Of a stretch of 36,108 nucleotides of DNA, positions 1 to 8,516 are shown piece after piece. The translations under genes were made by a program, and so were the position numbers. How positions within the stretch are numbered: position 1 is the first letter of the stretch; each line of letters begins with the position of its first letter. The stretch comes from Chloroflexota bacterium (lineage in GTDB: Bacteria; Chloroflexota; Dehalococcoidia; Lucifugimonadales; UBA3495): positions 1 to 36,108 of the forward strand of contig VXOI01000139.1 of NCBI GenBank assembly GCA_009840175.1, in the 5' to 3' direction. The notes under the pieces were generated by a model. The model worked only from the letters and a program-made list of their open reading frames with translations, was not told the DNA's origin and ran no database searches.

Positions 1-63
1 TCACAGTCTACACCCCAACCGGCATCCCGACTTTTGAGACAGGCTCTTTTGGGAGGTGTAGTC

Positions 64-1806
64 ATGGCAACCTCCGTGAAGGGATACATCAAAGCAGGAA
101 CCCTTGAGGAATTGAAGGAACGCGGCTGCATGGTGGTTACTGGCGGAGGGCACGCCATCGCCGTGTTCCTGCATGAAGGCCAGGTCTATGCAGTGGACAA
201 CCGCTGCCCCCACATGGGCTTTCCTCTCGACCGGGGCAGCGTCAAAGACGGAATCCTGACCTGCCACTGGCACCACGCACGGTTCGATCTTTCCAGCGGC
301 GGCACCTTCAATCCATTCGCTGATGATGTGCGCAGTTTTCCGGTCAGAGTGTTTGACGGCGAGGTCTGGATTGACCCGGAGCCAGCGGCCCGCGACGAGA
401 GCAAGCACTGGCGTAGCCGCATGGAAGACGGGCTGGAACATAACATCCGACTGGTCATCGCCAAGTCGGTGCTGGGACTTCAAGCCAGCGGAGGTGACTA
501 CCGGGAACCATTGGGCATCGGAGCTCGGTTCGGGACGACGTACTCCGCCAACGGGTGGGGCGCGGCGATGAGCATCCTCACCTGCACCGCTAACATCCTG
601 CCGCAACTTCACGAAGACGACCGCCCGCGGGCGCTGTACCAGGGTCTTCGCCATGTCGCCAGGGAGTGCGCGGGGAAGGCTCCACGATTCGCGGTAGAGC
701 CGCTGCCCACCGGGGAAACGCGCCCGGAGGTATTCGCGCGGTGGTTCCGCAGCTTCATTGACGTCCGGGACGATGAAGGGGCCGAGCGATGCCTGGTAAC
801 CGCCATAGAGTTGGGGATTGCCCGGCAGAACATCGCAGACATGATCTTCGCCGCCGCCACCGACCACATCTATCTCGACGCTGGGCACGTGGTGGACTTC
901 GCCAACAAGGCTTTCGAGCTGCTGGACCACCTGGGTTGGGAGACGGCCGGACAGGTGCTGCCGAGCCTGGTGCATGGGATGGCCCGCGCCCGCCGCAGCC
1001 AGGAACTCAGCCAGTGGCGTCAGCCCATAGACTTGGCTTCGATGGTGTGGCAGGCCAGAGCGGAGCTTCCCGCACTGTTGGAACAGGGAAAAGACCGGTA
1101 TGGGGAATGGAATGGCGCTGACTCTCTTGCAGCCGGGATGTTGGGGGACTCGCCGGAAGAGATAATTGAAGCTATCAAGAAGGCCATTTCCAGCGGCGCA
1201 ACTGCGGAGCAGCTTGGGTCGGCGGCAGCTCATGCGGCCTTCCTGCGGATGGCCCATTTCCACCTGTCCAACGAGTTCCGCGACTGGGATACGGTGCATA
1301 ACACCCTGACCGCCGCCAATGCCCTGCATCAAGGTCTGAAACGGTCACCCACGCCGGAGTTGCTGCGGGGCGTGTTCGATATTGCCATAAGCATCTACCT
1401 GGACCGCTTTCTCAATATGCCGCCGCAGCGCCTTCCGGACGCGGCGGCCAGCCGGATGCCCGCTGGCGAGCAGCTTGAACGGCTGCTGGAGATGGTGGAT
1501 GTCCGGCAGCAGGTTGAGGAGTCGGCGCAGGTAGTGTCTGGATACCTGTCTGGAGGCGGGGATTCCGAGAAGCTGTTGGCTACGCTGGGGCGGATGATGC
1601 TTCGTGAGGATGCCGACTTCCACTCCTTCCAGATTGTTGACGCCGCCTTCAAGCAGTATGGGGAGCGTTGGGGCACAGAGTCGGGGCGTCATGTGCTGGT
1701 CGGGCTGTCGCGTTTCCTGGCGGCCCACTCACCCACGCCGAGGGCTGAAGGGCAGACCTATCAGATAGCTCTACGCCTGCAACGAGGCGAGGAGATATAC
1801 CAGTAG
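64..1806 (+). CDS. Rieske [2Fe-2S] protein with long uncharacterised C-terminal region
   Basis: The N-terminal ~105 residues form a Rieske ferredoxin domain. C48-x-H50 and C67-x2-H70 are the four cluster ligands, as in ferredoxin components of ring-hydroxylating oxygenases and small nitrite-reductase subunits. The remaining ~470 residues are mostly predicted helix and I do not recognise the family. They contain conserved-looking His-rich helices around residues 395-440, so an oxidase or oxygenase-like domain is possible but unproven. The ATG at 64 is chosen over an upstream TTG at 34 because GGGAGGTG sits 5 bases before it. The SDR gene follows 37 bases downstream on the same strand, so the two are probably co-transcribed. 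The protein has no signal peptide and should be cytoplasmic. Confidence is high for the Rieske domain and low for overall function. Confidence 0.85.
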   Translation: MATSVKGYIKAGTLEELKERGCMVVTGGGHAIAVFLHEGQVYAVDNRCPHMGFPLDRGSVKDGILTCHWHHARFDLSSGGTFNPFADDVRSFPVRVFDGEVWIDPEPAARDESKHWRSRMEDGLEHNIRLVIAKSVLGLQASGGDYREPLGIGARFGTTYSANGWGAAMSILTCTANILPQLHEDDRPRALYQGLRHVARECAGKAPRFAVEPLPTGETRPEVFARWFRSFIDVRDDEGAERCLVTAIELGIARQNIADMIFAAATDHIYLDAGHVVDFANKAFELLDHLGWETAGQVLPSLVHGMARARRSQELSQWRQPIDLASMVWQARAELPALLEQGKDRYGEWNGADSLAAGMLGDSPEEIIEAIKKAISSGATAEQLGSAAAHAAFLRMAHFHLSNEFRDWDTVHNTLTAANALHQGLKRSPTPELLRGVFDIAISIYLDRFLNMPPQRLPDAAASRMPAGEQLERLLEMVDVRQQVEESAQVVSGYLSGGGDSEKLLATLGRMMLREDADFHSFQIVDAAFKQYGERWGTESGRHVLVGLSRFLAAHSPTPRAEGQTYQIALRLQRGEEIYQ

Positions 1807-1843
1807 CGGCCAGCCTGACTTGATGGCGATACAGGGGTGAAGG

Positions 1844-2743
1844 TTGCGCGCTCTGGTCATAGGGGGCAGCGGGTTCATCGGGCGATACCTGGTGCGGCGG
1901 TTGGCCGAGGCATCGGGCAATGAGGTCTTTGGGACTTTCCGGTCGCGTCCTCCGGGGACGGAAGTTGGGTCTTGGCATCGGGTGGAGTTGACGGACGCGT
2001 CGGACCTGGAACGGCTATTCAGCCTGTCCAGCCCCGACGTGGTTGTGCACCTTGCGGCCATGGCTGATGTGGGAGCGTGCGAAAGGGAGCCGGAGCGGGC
2101 CGAAACGGTCAACGTAGGGGCAACGTCCGCGATAGCGGGGCTGTGCCAGCAGTACGGGGCCAGGCTGGTGTTCGTTTCCACCGAGTACGTGTTCAACGGA
2201 CGGCGTGGTTTCTACCGGGAGGATGAGGACGCCAACCCCACCACTACCTACGGGCGGACCAAATGGGAGGCAGAGCGGGAAGTCGCGCGGTTGGCTCTCC
2301 GGTGGAGCATCGTCCGCACCAGCATCGTGTTCGGCTGGCCGTTGCAGGCGCACCGGAATTTCGGCCCGTGGCTTGTCGAACGGCTTCGGAGCGGGCAGTC
2401 TTATTATGCTCCCACGGACGTACTGCGGACGCCGGTGTACGTCGAGCATCTGGCGGACGGAATCGCAAGGTTGGTGGAAGGGGACTATGCGGGCGTACAT
2501 CACATTGCGGGAAGCGACTGGGTGAGCATGTATGACTTCGCCCTTGCCATCGCCGACGGGTTTCAGCTCGACCGGGGGCTGGTGATTCCCGCAGAGGCGT
2601 GGGCGCAGGGCGGCTCCGACGGGAACGAAGGAGGGGAGAAGCTGGGACTGGACTCCGGAAGGACGTTTCGGTTGCTGGGGCTTTCCCAGCACGGCCTCTT
2701 CGAAGGCATCGCAGCCATGCGGGCCAGCGGGCAGAACGCCTGA
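1844..2743 (+). CDS. NAD(P)-dependent SDR, dTDP-4-dehydrorhamnose reductase-like (RmlD-type)
   Basis: This 299-residue extended short-chain dehydrogenase/reductase has the Rossmann nucleotide loop G7-GSGFIG-13, a central S112-T113 and the catalytic Y136-GRT-K140. The closest general resemblance is to RmlD-type sugar-nucleotide reductases and NAD-dependent epimerases, which act on nucleotide-bound deoxysugars in the cytoplasm. No other sugar-nucleotide gene is present, so the substrate is open. The start is a TTG at 1844 with AGGGGTGA a few bases upstream, and no in-frame ATG fits the Rossmann fold. It follows the Rieske gene closely and converges with the lyase-family gene, whose stop is 50 bases away. 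Confidence 0.85.
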   Translation: MRALVIGGSGFIGRYLVRRLAEASGNEVFGTFRSRPPGTEVGSWHRVELTDASDLERLFSLSSPDVVVHLAAMADVGACEREPERAETVNVGATSAIAGLCQQYGARLVFVSTEYVFNGRRGFYREDEDANPTTTYGRTKWEAEREVARLALRWSIVRTSIVFGWPLQAHRNFGPWLVERLRSGQSYYAPTDVLRTPVYVEHLADGIARLVEGDYAGVHHIAGSDWVSMYDFALAIADGFQLDRGLVIPAEAWAQGGSDGNEGGEKLGLDSGRTFRLLGLSQHGLFEGIAAMRASGQNA

Positions 2744-2794
2744 GGGAGGATTCGCAACCCGCTGGCCCCGTCCTCTGTTCCTGAATGAGTGTCC

Positions 2795-3688
2795 CTATGG
2801 GAGGTACTTGTCCTCCATCTCGCGGATGCGCTGAGCGTTCAGGATGCCGCCGTTGGTGGCGACGCCCCAGTTGCTCTGCGCTGCGGACGCCAGGAAGTCG
2901 TCTATCGCGCCAGTGCCGCGTTCCTTGAAGTCGTGGAGGAAGTCCCATGATGCTTGCAGCCCGGCCATGGTGGTGAGGGACGGATACCAGGCGGCGGAGG
3001 CTCCCGCTTCCTGCAACTCTGCCAGGGTGGGGTGAGTCTGGCTACCGTGGGTGAACAGGGGCAGCACCGGGCCGGGAATGCGGCGGATGGCTTCCACGTT
3101 TTCCTCCCAGGACTGGACGGCGGGGCAGACCACATCGGGGTTGGCCTGCTCCTTATAGGCCAGGCAGCGTTCCATTACTCCCTCGAAGGTGGAGCCGGGA
3201 ACGCCGGCGAAATCGCACCGGGCCACGATGACGAAGTCGGGGTCGAACTCCATCTTGGCGTCCATGGCCGCTCTCAGCTTGCCCACCATCTCCTCGATGG
3301 AGACACAGCGGCGGCGGGGGCCGGTCTTGGGCGGATAGGTCTGGTCTTCCAGGTGAGCGCCGGCGATACCGGCCCTGACGTACTCCTTGATGGTCTCGTA
3401 GACCTGGATGGCGTCGCCGTAGCCGGTGTCCATGTCGCAGAACACTGGGATGTCCACCGTGTTCACGATGCGGCGGGCGTTGTCCACCATGTCGCGCATA
3501 CTGGTGCCGCCTTCGGTAAGGCCCATGACCTGGGCGGAAGTGTTGCCCCCGGACATGTAGAAGGCTTCGTACCCGGCGACTTCCGCCATCCTGGCGCCCA
3601 TGGCGTTCATTCCGCCAGCCAGGACGAAAATCTCCGGGCGCTCGAACAACTCCTTGAGTCTAGTGGTCATGCGTTGCTTCTCAGGCAT
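2795..3688 (-). CDS. Isocitrate lyase/PEP mutase superfamily enzyme
   Basis: The 297-residue protein belongs to the isocitrate lyase/PEP phosphomutase superfamily (2-methylisocitrate lyase, oxaloacetate decarboxylase, carboxy-PEP mutase). Visible signatures are D85-x-D87-x-G-Y-G for Mg binding, E114-D115 on the next strand, and a gating loop at residues 121-130 (KTGPRRRCVS) in place of the KKCGH loop of true lyases. The altered loop means isocitrate or methylisocitrate lyase activity should not be assumed. An oxaloacetate or 2-oxoacid C-C or C-P lyase reaction is the safer class. The start has AAAGGAGG 7 bases upstream. It lies 47 bases downstream of the carboxymuconolactone decarboxylase-like gene, which is probably first in the same transcript. 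Confidence 0.88.
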   Translation of the reverse strand: MPEKQRMTTRLKELFERPEIFVLAGGMNAMGARMAEVAGYEAFYMSGGNTSAQVMGLTEGGTSMRDMVDNARRIVNTVDIPVFCDMDTGYGDAIQVYETIKEYVRAGIAGAHLEDQTYPPKTGPRRRCVSIEEMVGKLRAAMDAKMEFDPDFVIVARCDFAGVPGSTFEGVMERCLAYKEQANPDVVCPAVQSWEENVEAIRRIPGPVLPLFTHGSQTHPTLAELQEAGASAAWYPSLTTMAGLQASWDFLHDFKERGTGAIDDFLASAAQSNWGVATNGGILNAQRIREMEDKYLP

Positions 3689-3735
3689 CTCCTTGCCTCC
3701 TTTGCGACATTGGAATGTGGGTCAACCCGTAACGG

Positions 3736-4293
3736 TTAGACGGGAAGCGCAGGCTCGGGGCCGCCTTCCGGCAGGTCAATCTCGAAGGAGTTGGCGTTGT
3801 AGGCCAGCGTCGTGTAGTAGCCCATCATGGTGGTGAGTTCGACCAGCCAGCGGACTCCTATCTGCTCCACGGCGTGGCGGTAGGTGTCCGGGCTGACCCG
3901 GTGGTTGTTGAACATCTCGCTGGCGTAGGCCACGAGGGCAGCCTCGTCCGCTGGCAGGTCGGGCAGAGGACGCCGGTCGCGCAGGGCGTCTACCAGCGCG
4001 TCACTCAGTCCCTGCTGCCGTCCCCGCGCCGCGTGGGCGTACCAGATGTACTGGCAGTCCATGTGGCGGGCGGTCAACAGCATCGCCAGTTCCTGTAGCT
4101 TGTGGGGCAGATCGGTCACCTGCCGGAAGTAGCCGACAAAGTGATTGGCTCTGCGCCGCATTTCAGGGCTGTAGATCATTACCGAACCAGGACCGGAGTC
4201 AACGACTCCTCCGCTGGCCGAAGTTTCCTCGTCGAATGCCTCCATGAACTGCTCAGGGGCATCGCTTCGGGTTAAAACTGGTAGTCGCGCCAT
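3736..4293 (-). CDS. Carboxymuconolactone decarboxylase family (AhpD-like) protein
   Basis: This 185-residue all-helical protein has the carboxymuconolactone decarboxylase core 'ARH-x4-QYIWYAHAA' around residues 75-90. The usual AhpD CxxC redox pair is missing and only one Cys is seen just before the YxWxxH motif. That pattern is typical of the non-peroxidatic branch, whose reactions are mostly unknown. The ATG at 4293 is preferred to a GTG at 4302 because TGAGGTG lies 6 bases before it. It is probably the first gene of a two-gene unit with the PEP mutase-family enzyme downstream. A TATAAT-like hexamer is present on this strand at 4344-4349, but no good -35 pairs with it. Confidence 0.85.
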   Translation of the reverse strand: MARLPVLTRSDAPEQFMEAFDEETSASGGVVDSGPGSVMIYSPEMRRRANHFVGYFRQVTDLPHKLQELAMLLTARHMDCQYIWYAHAARGRQQGLSDALVDALRDRRPLPDLPADEAALVAYASEMFNNHRVSPDTYRHAVEQIGVRWLVELTTMMGYYTTLAYNANSFEIDLPEGGPEPALPV

Positions 4294-4373
4294 GTTGCAC
4301 ACCTCAGTTGCGCTGGATTTTCGAAGATGCTCAGGGCGACTCCATTATAGCTACGGCGGCTCAACACCGGGTC

Positions 4374-4402
4374 TTCACCAGAGAATTACTATATGGTATA
4401 AT
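4374..4402 (+). promoter_or_regulatory. Candidate extended -10 sigma70-type promoter
   Basis: TTCACC at 4374-4379, a 17-base spacer and TATAAT at 4397-4402, preceded by TGG (extended -10). It would start transcription near 4409 and carry the hairpin repeat and the small Cys-rich gene at 4689. The interval 4294-4688 holds no gene: only this promoter, the repeat at 4437-4556 and the ribosome-binding region of the next gene. Confidence 0.45.
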
Positions 4403-4436
4403 AAAAATTACAAACAAGCATAACACAAGAATCCTG

Positions 4437-4556
4437 AGACGATTGCAAAACTCGATTTTGTCGTCCTGAGCGAAGCGAAGGGTCTCTGTCCCAAGTATAG
4501 GATTCTTCGCTTCGCTCAGAATGACAGGAGTGGTGACGGGAGTTTTGCAATCGTCT
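4437..4556. repeat. 120-bp composite inverted repeat (REP/MITE-like)
   Basis: The ends are perfect 16-bp inverted repeats (4437-4452 and 4541-4556). Inside them a second pair, 4459-4480 and 4505-4526, matches over 20 of 22 positions and carries the 'CTGAGCGAAGCGAAG' core. This core is common in dispersed intergenic repeats of Chloroflexota and other bacteria. The whole unit could fold into a long hairpin. A minus-strand reading frame through it gives a peptide typical of such repeats (LRFAQDD) and is not a gene. No clear target-site duplication is seen. Confidence 0.8.
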
Positions 4557-4688
4557 AGAACCCTAGTGATTTTGGATATTGAGATGAAGACCGCAGACCC
4601 CGGCCAATAGCCATAACTCGAAAATGAACCGGAGAATGCCCATGTGAAAGAAGGCTCCCCCGAGGGGAGTACCAAGGGAGGTGGAGAT

Positions 4689-5090
4689 ATGACCGCACTC
4701 ACAAAAGACACCGCTATCGAAGGCCTCATCAGGGAACTGGAGATAGCCGACGCGACCGAGACAAGTGTGGGAATGTGGGACAGCCCCGAAGGAGAAATGA
4801 GGGTGGCTATATTCCACGAAACCGGGCACGTATATGCCGTCCCGGAGAGATACGAAGAAGGAACGGATCCGGCGCTCCTGTTCCGGCTGCTGGTGGAGAG
4901 TATGGGAGTGGAGGCGGCGATCCAGGCCGTGGAGAAGCACCTGGAGCAGGACCACGCGCCGAAGATGCGTGAGTGCGACATGTTGGGATGCCGCAACCCT
5001 GTGCCAGAGGACCAGGGAAAGAGCGTAGCCCCCGGAACTTACCTGGCAGTCTGCGATGAGTGTGCGCCAATCGTGGCGACCGTCAGATAG
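4689..5090 (+). CDS. Small acidic protein with C-terminal Cys motif, function unknown
   Basis: A 133-residue hypothetical protein. I do not recognise the family. It has an acidic N-terminal half and, near the C-terminus, two cysteine groups (C-x4-C around residues 93-98 and C-x2-C around residues 122-125) that could bind one zinc. The four Cys are followed by only a few residues. The ATG at 4689 follows AGGGAGGTGG. An in-frame start at 4644 lacks a ribosome site. It stands alone on the plus strand between the hairpin repeat and a strong terminator, and the promoter at 4374-4402 would drive it. It has no signal peptide or membrane segment. Confidence 0.7.
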   Translation: MTALTKDTAIEGLIRELEIADATETSVGMWDSPEGEMRVAIFHETGHVYAVPERYEEGTDPALLFRLLVESMGVEAAIQAVEKHLEQDHAPKMRECDMLGCRNPVPEDQGKSVAPGTYLAVCDECAPIVATVR

Positions 5091-5149
5091 ACAACGAGAA
5101 AGGTTGCTGCCGTCGCTATCTGTCCAACCTGATACGGCGCAAAACCAGC

Positions 5150-5178
5150 GGGGACAGGCCAACAGCCTGTCCCCTTTT
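5150..5178 (+). terminator. Rho-independent terminator
   Basis: A perfect 10-bp stem (5150-5159 with 5165-5174), a 5-base loop and a TTTT tract. It ends the transcript of the Cys-rich gene at 4689-5090. Confidence 0.85.
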
Positions 5179-5288
5179 GACTGTCCTGTGATGGCATGAG
5201 CTTTCGTCCGCTGGTGTAAAGTGGGCGTGGGCGGCGTTGCCTATGACGCGCCAGCCTGAAATCTCTCCGAGACAGCAGGAGGAAGGCT

Positions 5289-6047
5289 ATGACAGTGTTG
5301 GCAGAATACGAGAACAAGTACGAGACGGTCAGCGTGCAGCGGGAGGACGGGATTCTCCAGGTGACGTTCCATTCCGGCGACGGCAGCCTGCTGTGGGGTG
5401 AGGCCGCCCACCGGGAGCTGGGCTACGCCTTCGCCGACATCGGAGCGGACCCGGAAAACAAGGTGGTCATTCTCACTGGCACCGGGGATGACTACTGCGC
5501 CAATTTCGAGCCGAACCGTCCTACCCGCCGGATGCCGAAGGACTGGGACAAGACGTACTGGGAGGGGAAGAGGCTGCTTATCAATCTGCTGGAGATCGAG
5601 GTGCCGGTCATCGGGGCCGTCAACGGCCCGGCTACGATTCACGCCGAGATTCCGGTGATGTCCGACATAGTGCTGGCGTCGGAGACGGCTACGTTCCAGG
5701 ATGGCCCCCACTTCCCACGCGGGGTGGTGCCCGGCGATGGCGTTCATGTCATCTGGCCTCTGCTGCTGGGTCAGAACCGGGGACGCTACTTCCTGCTTAC
5801 CGGGCAGACGCTGTCGGCGCAGGAGGCGCTCAACATGGGAGTGGTGGCAGAGGTGCTGCCCAAGGACCAATTGCTGCCCCGGGCCTGGGAACTGGCGCGC
5901 CAACTGGCGGAGCGGCCCCCGCTGACCCTGCGCTACAGCCGCGTCGCCCTCACCCTGCAAATGAAGCGTCAGATGCAGGATATGCTGGGGTACGGACTGG
6001 CCATCGAAGGGCTGGCGGCGGTTGACGTTTCTCTTTCGCAGGGCTAG
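5289..6047 (+). CDS. Crotonase-fold C-C hydrolase, 6-oxocamphor hydrolase-like
   Basis: The 252-residue protein is a crotonase/enoyl-CoA hydratase family member that closely resembles 6-oxocamphor hydrolase, a retro-Claisenase cleaving cyclic beta-diketones without CoA. The catalytic residues reported for that enzyme (His45, His122, Asp154, Glu244) fall, with a constant offset of four, on H41, H118, D150 and E240 here. Long stretches such as [11 protein letters not shown] (120-130) and [10 protein letters not shown] (134-143) match my memory of that family. The start has AGCAGGAGGAAG just upstream. It is flanked by a terminator before and a hairpin repeat after, so it is probably monocistronic. 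The likely role is ring opening of a bicyclic or cyclic diketone; the natural substrate cannot be read from the sequence. Confidence 0.88.
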   Translation: MTVLAEYENKYETVSVQREDGILQVTFHSGDGSLLWGEAAHRELGYAFADIGADPENKVVILTGTGDDYCANFEPNRPTRRMPKDWDKTYWEGKRLLINLLEIEVPVIGAVNGPATIHAEIPVMSDIVLASETATFQDGPHFPRGVVPGDGVHVIWPLLLGQNRGRYFLLTGQTLSAQEALNMGVVAEVLPKDQLLPRAWELARQLAERPPLTLRYSRVALTLQMKRQMQDMLGYGLAIEGLAAVDVSLSQG

Positions 6048-6091
6048 TCCCCGGCGGACAGGCTTTGGGGCATAGCCTACGGCTTGCCGAG

Positions 6092-6145
6092 TCCGTTTGT
6101 GGTGAGCTTGTCGAACCACAAACGGATGGCCCTTCGACAAGCTCA
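6092..6145. repeat. REP-like nested inverted repeat
   Basis: A 12-bp inverted pair (6092-6103, 6115-6126) overlaps a second 13-bp pair, TGAGCTTGTCGAA at 6103-6115 and its complement at 6133-6145. The TTCGACAAGCTCA core is a widespread intergenic repeat word. The two pairings are mutually exclusive hairpins. Confidence 0.75.
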
Positions 6146-6285
6146 GACCAGCGGTTCAGCCAACAATCTGAAGAAGCCCGCATCTTAGGATACGTCTATC
6201 GCCGGAATGCCGCTATGCTGTAAAGTCCCACATCATGACGCCATCGTTTGGCCGAACACGCCGAGCCGGTAGAGGAGGGCTTAGC

Positions 6286-7692
6286 ATGGAGCAGCGCGAT
6301 ATTCCCTTTCTGACAGTGGCAGAGCTTTCGCGTTTGATAGAGTCCCGCGAGGTTTCCCCGGTCGAGGTCACCCAAGCCTATCTCGACCGCATTGACGATC
6401 TGGACTTCAAATTCAACGCTTACCTGGCCGTCTCCAGGCGCGAGGCTTTGGAAGCTGCCCGCGAAGCGGAGGCTGCCATCGCCCGCGGCGATTACCGCGG
6501 CCCGATGCACGGGATCCCCGTCGCGGTCAAAGACCAGTTCTGGACCAGGGGTGTCCGCACCACAGGCGGCACGCGCATCTTGGCGGACTTCGTGCCGGAA
6601 GAGGACGCCACCATCATCACGAACCTGAAGCAGGCGGGTGCGGTGCTGCTGGGCAAGACCAACATGACCGAGTTCGCCATGGGGGCGGGCTTCGAGCGGT
6701 TCAGCCCGCCCCGCAATCCGTGGAACCTTGACCGCCGCACCGGGGGTTCCAGCGGCGGTTCCGGCGCAGCCACCGCCGCCTTCCTCTGCGCCACGTCCCT
6801 CGGCGAGGACACCGGCGGCTCCATCCGGTTCCCGGCTACCTGGTGCGGCCTCGTCGGACACCGGCCTACGTGGGGGCTGGTCAGCCGGTATGGCGTGATG
6901 ACTGGAGTGTGGTCCATGGACACCGCCGGGCCTATTTCCCGCACGGTGGAAGACGCCGCCATCACCCTCACCGCCATCGCGGGGCATGACGAACGCGACC
7001 CGTACACCTGGGACCGGCCCGTGCCAGACTTCCGCACGGGACTGAACGCCGACATCAGCGGCCTTCGCATCGGGTTGATTACGGAGCAGATTGATGAGGA
7101 GAGCACCGCCGCCGACACCCGCGACGCTGTGCTCAGGGCCCTCGGCGTGCTAGGGGAGCTGGGCGCGGTGGTGGAGGAAGTCTCGATTCCGCTCACGGCG
7201 CACGGGGCCGTCCTGTCGCAGATTCCGCTGGTGGTGGAACCGGCCCTGAACATGAAGGAGTGGGTGCGGGATAGGTTGCAGGACTATGGCCACAACAACC
7301 GTATTGGGCTGTTGACCGGCAGCATCTTCCCCGCCCAAGCCTACTACAAGGCTCAGAAATTGCGGACGATGTTCCGCAACCAGGTCCACGAAGCCTTGGA
7401 ACGATACGACGTGCTGGTCACGCCCACCGCCAGCGTGGCGGCCCAGCCCATCGTTGAGGACCCGATCCGCACCAGCAAGGAAGACGCCGCGCCCCTGAGC
7501 TATCTCCAGACACGGACGTTCAATATGGCCAGCGCCCCGGCAGTCTCCCTTAATTGCGGATTCAGCGACGAAGGACTGCCCATCGGTTTGCAAATCGGGG
7601 GTCGCCCCGGTGCCGACCAGACCGTCCTGAACGTGGCTTACGCCTACGAGCAGGCCACCGACTGGCACAATCGTCGCCCACCCAGCGCGTGA
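6286..7692 (+). CDS. Amidase signature family enzyme
   Basis: The 468-residue protein carries the full Ser-cisSer-Lys triad of the amidase signature family: K82 in VAVKDQF, cis-Ser S155 in GGSSGGSG, and nucleophile S179 in DTGGSIR. The 24-residue spacing between the two Ser equals that of malonamidase E2. It hydrolyses a carboxamide to acid and ammonia in the cytoplasm. It could be mistaken for GatA, but no gatB or gatC is nearby and the substrate pocket is not diagnostic, so a catabolic amidase is preferred. The ATG at 6286 follows GAGGAGGG; an upstream in-frame ATG at 6235 lacks a ribosome site. It converges with the DUF1989 gene, only 10 bases from its stop. Confidence 0.92.
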   Translation: MEQRDIPFLTVAELSRLIESREVSPVEVTQAYLDRIDDLDFKFNAYLAVSRREALEAAREAEAAIARGDYRGPMHGIPVAVKDQFWTRGVRTTGGTRILADFVPEEDATIITNLKQAGAVLLGKTNMTEFAMGAGFERFSPPRNPWNLDRRTGGSSGGSGAATAAFLCATSLGEDTGGSIRFPATWCGLVGHRPTWGLVSRYGVMTGVWSMDTAGPISRTVEDAAITLTAIAGHDERDPYTWDRPVPDFRTGLNADISGLRIGLITEQIDEESTAADTRDAVLRALGVLGELGAVVEEVSIPLTAHGAVLSQIPLVVEPALNMKEWVRDRLQDYGHNNRIGLLTGSIFPAQAYYKAQKLRTMFRNQVHEALERYDVLVTPTASVAAQPIVEDPIRTSKEDAAPLSYLQTRTFNMASAPAVSLNCGFSDEGLPIGLQIGGRPGADQTVLNVAYAYEQATDWHNRRPPSA

Positions 7693-7702
7693 CAGCGGTT
7701 GT

Positions 7703-8305
7703 TCAGATGACCTGGAAATGGGCCTCGGTGGGCAGGCAGTTAACCCCATTGATGGGAACCATGTCCTGGGGACAGGCGGAAAATACTACGATGCAATCCA
7801 TCTCCGCGCGGAGCGTCAAGTGGTCCCCCGGCCTGGAGACGGGCGGTTCGAAACTTACCGAGCCGTCGGGCGCCACCGGGATGTTCATAAACAGGTTCCA
7901 TGGGCTGGGTGTTTCCGGCGGCGTCAGGCCCAACACGGCCAGCGCCGCCGCCAAGTTGTCGGTGCAGTTGTCGTGGTACCCCTCGCAGCCCAGCAGTTCG
8001 TAGCGATACCGGTCGCACGCTGCCAGCAGCGTATCGTGTATCCCGCCGGAGGTGTCCTCCACCAAGGACAGGATGGGTCGCCTCCGGTTGGTCGTCATGG
8101 ACTGTCCCACTTTCGGGATGATTCGCCCTAGGGATGTCCGGGAGTGCTCCATGGACATGAACTCTGCCAGGTCGTCGCGCCGGAAGGCCCAGGTGTCAAC
8201 GACCTGCTGCCCGTGAGTGTTGATCACCCTGACGCTGCGACCTTGATTCAGCGTAATGGCCTTGCCGCGACGGGCAGGGATGGTAATCAGGGATGTTGCG
8301 CTCAT
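7703..8305 (-). CDS. DUF1989 / urea carboxylase-associated family protein
   Basis: This 200-residue protein matches the DUF1989 family often annotated as urea carboxylase-associated. Typical segments are VVDTWAF (35-41), SMEHSRTSL (51-59), GIHDTLLAACDRYRYE (88-103) and GC-x-GYHDNCTDN (106-117). H90, C107, H111 and C114 are plausible metal ligands. Relatives sit with urea or allophanate and guanidine metabolism genes, and one branch is linked to carboxyguanidine deiminase. The exact reaction here is inferred only by family. It lies tail to tail with the amidase, and both belong to nitrogen-releasing chemistry. GGGAG lies upstream of the ATG. Confidence 0.85.
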   Translation of the reverse strand: MSATSLITIPARRGKAITLNQGRSVRVINTHGQQVVDTWAFRRDDLAEFMSMEHSRTSLGRIIPKVGQSMTTNRRRPILSLVEDTSGGIHDTLLAACDRYRYELLGCEGYHDNCTDNLAAALAVLGLTPPETPSPWNLFMNIPVAPDGSVSFEPPVSRPGDHLTLRAEMDCIVVFSACPQDMVPINGVNCLPTEAHFQVI

Positions 8306-8516
8306 GTTGGAACTCCCTAATCCAAGGTTAAAGAGAAAGTCTTCCTCGCTATTAGCAGAGGCGCTGTCATAGTCACGTCTGTCAGAATGCTTGTAGAATA
8401 CCCATGATGCTCAAGGCGTCAATGCTCTGCCCCGTCGAATAGCGTGATGATGCCGACCATAAATGCAGGAAACGTAGGATGTTTTCCAATCCCTTGCGCA
8501 AAGGAGAGGACATACT

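Noticed and set aside
1-1332. 443-residue minus-strand reading frame opposite the Rieske gene
   Set aside because: It is antisense to a clear Rieske protein, shows no family motif, and is a normal by-product of GC-rich coding DNA.
4361-4996. Minus-strand frame containing LRFAQDD
   Set aside because: It runs through the hairpin repeat at 4437-4556 and antisense to the Cys-rich gene; such peptides are typical repeat artefacts.
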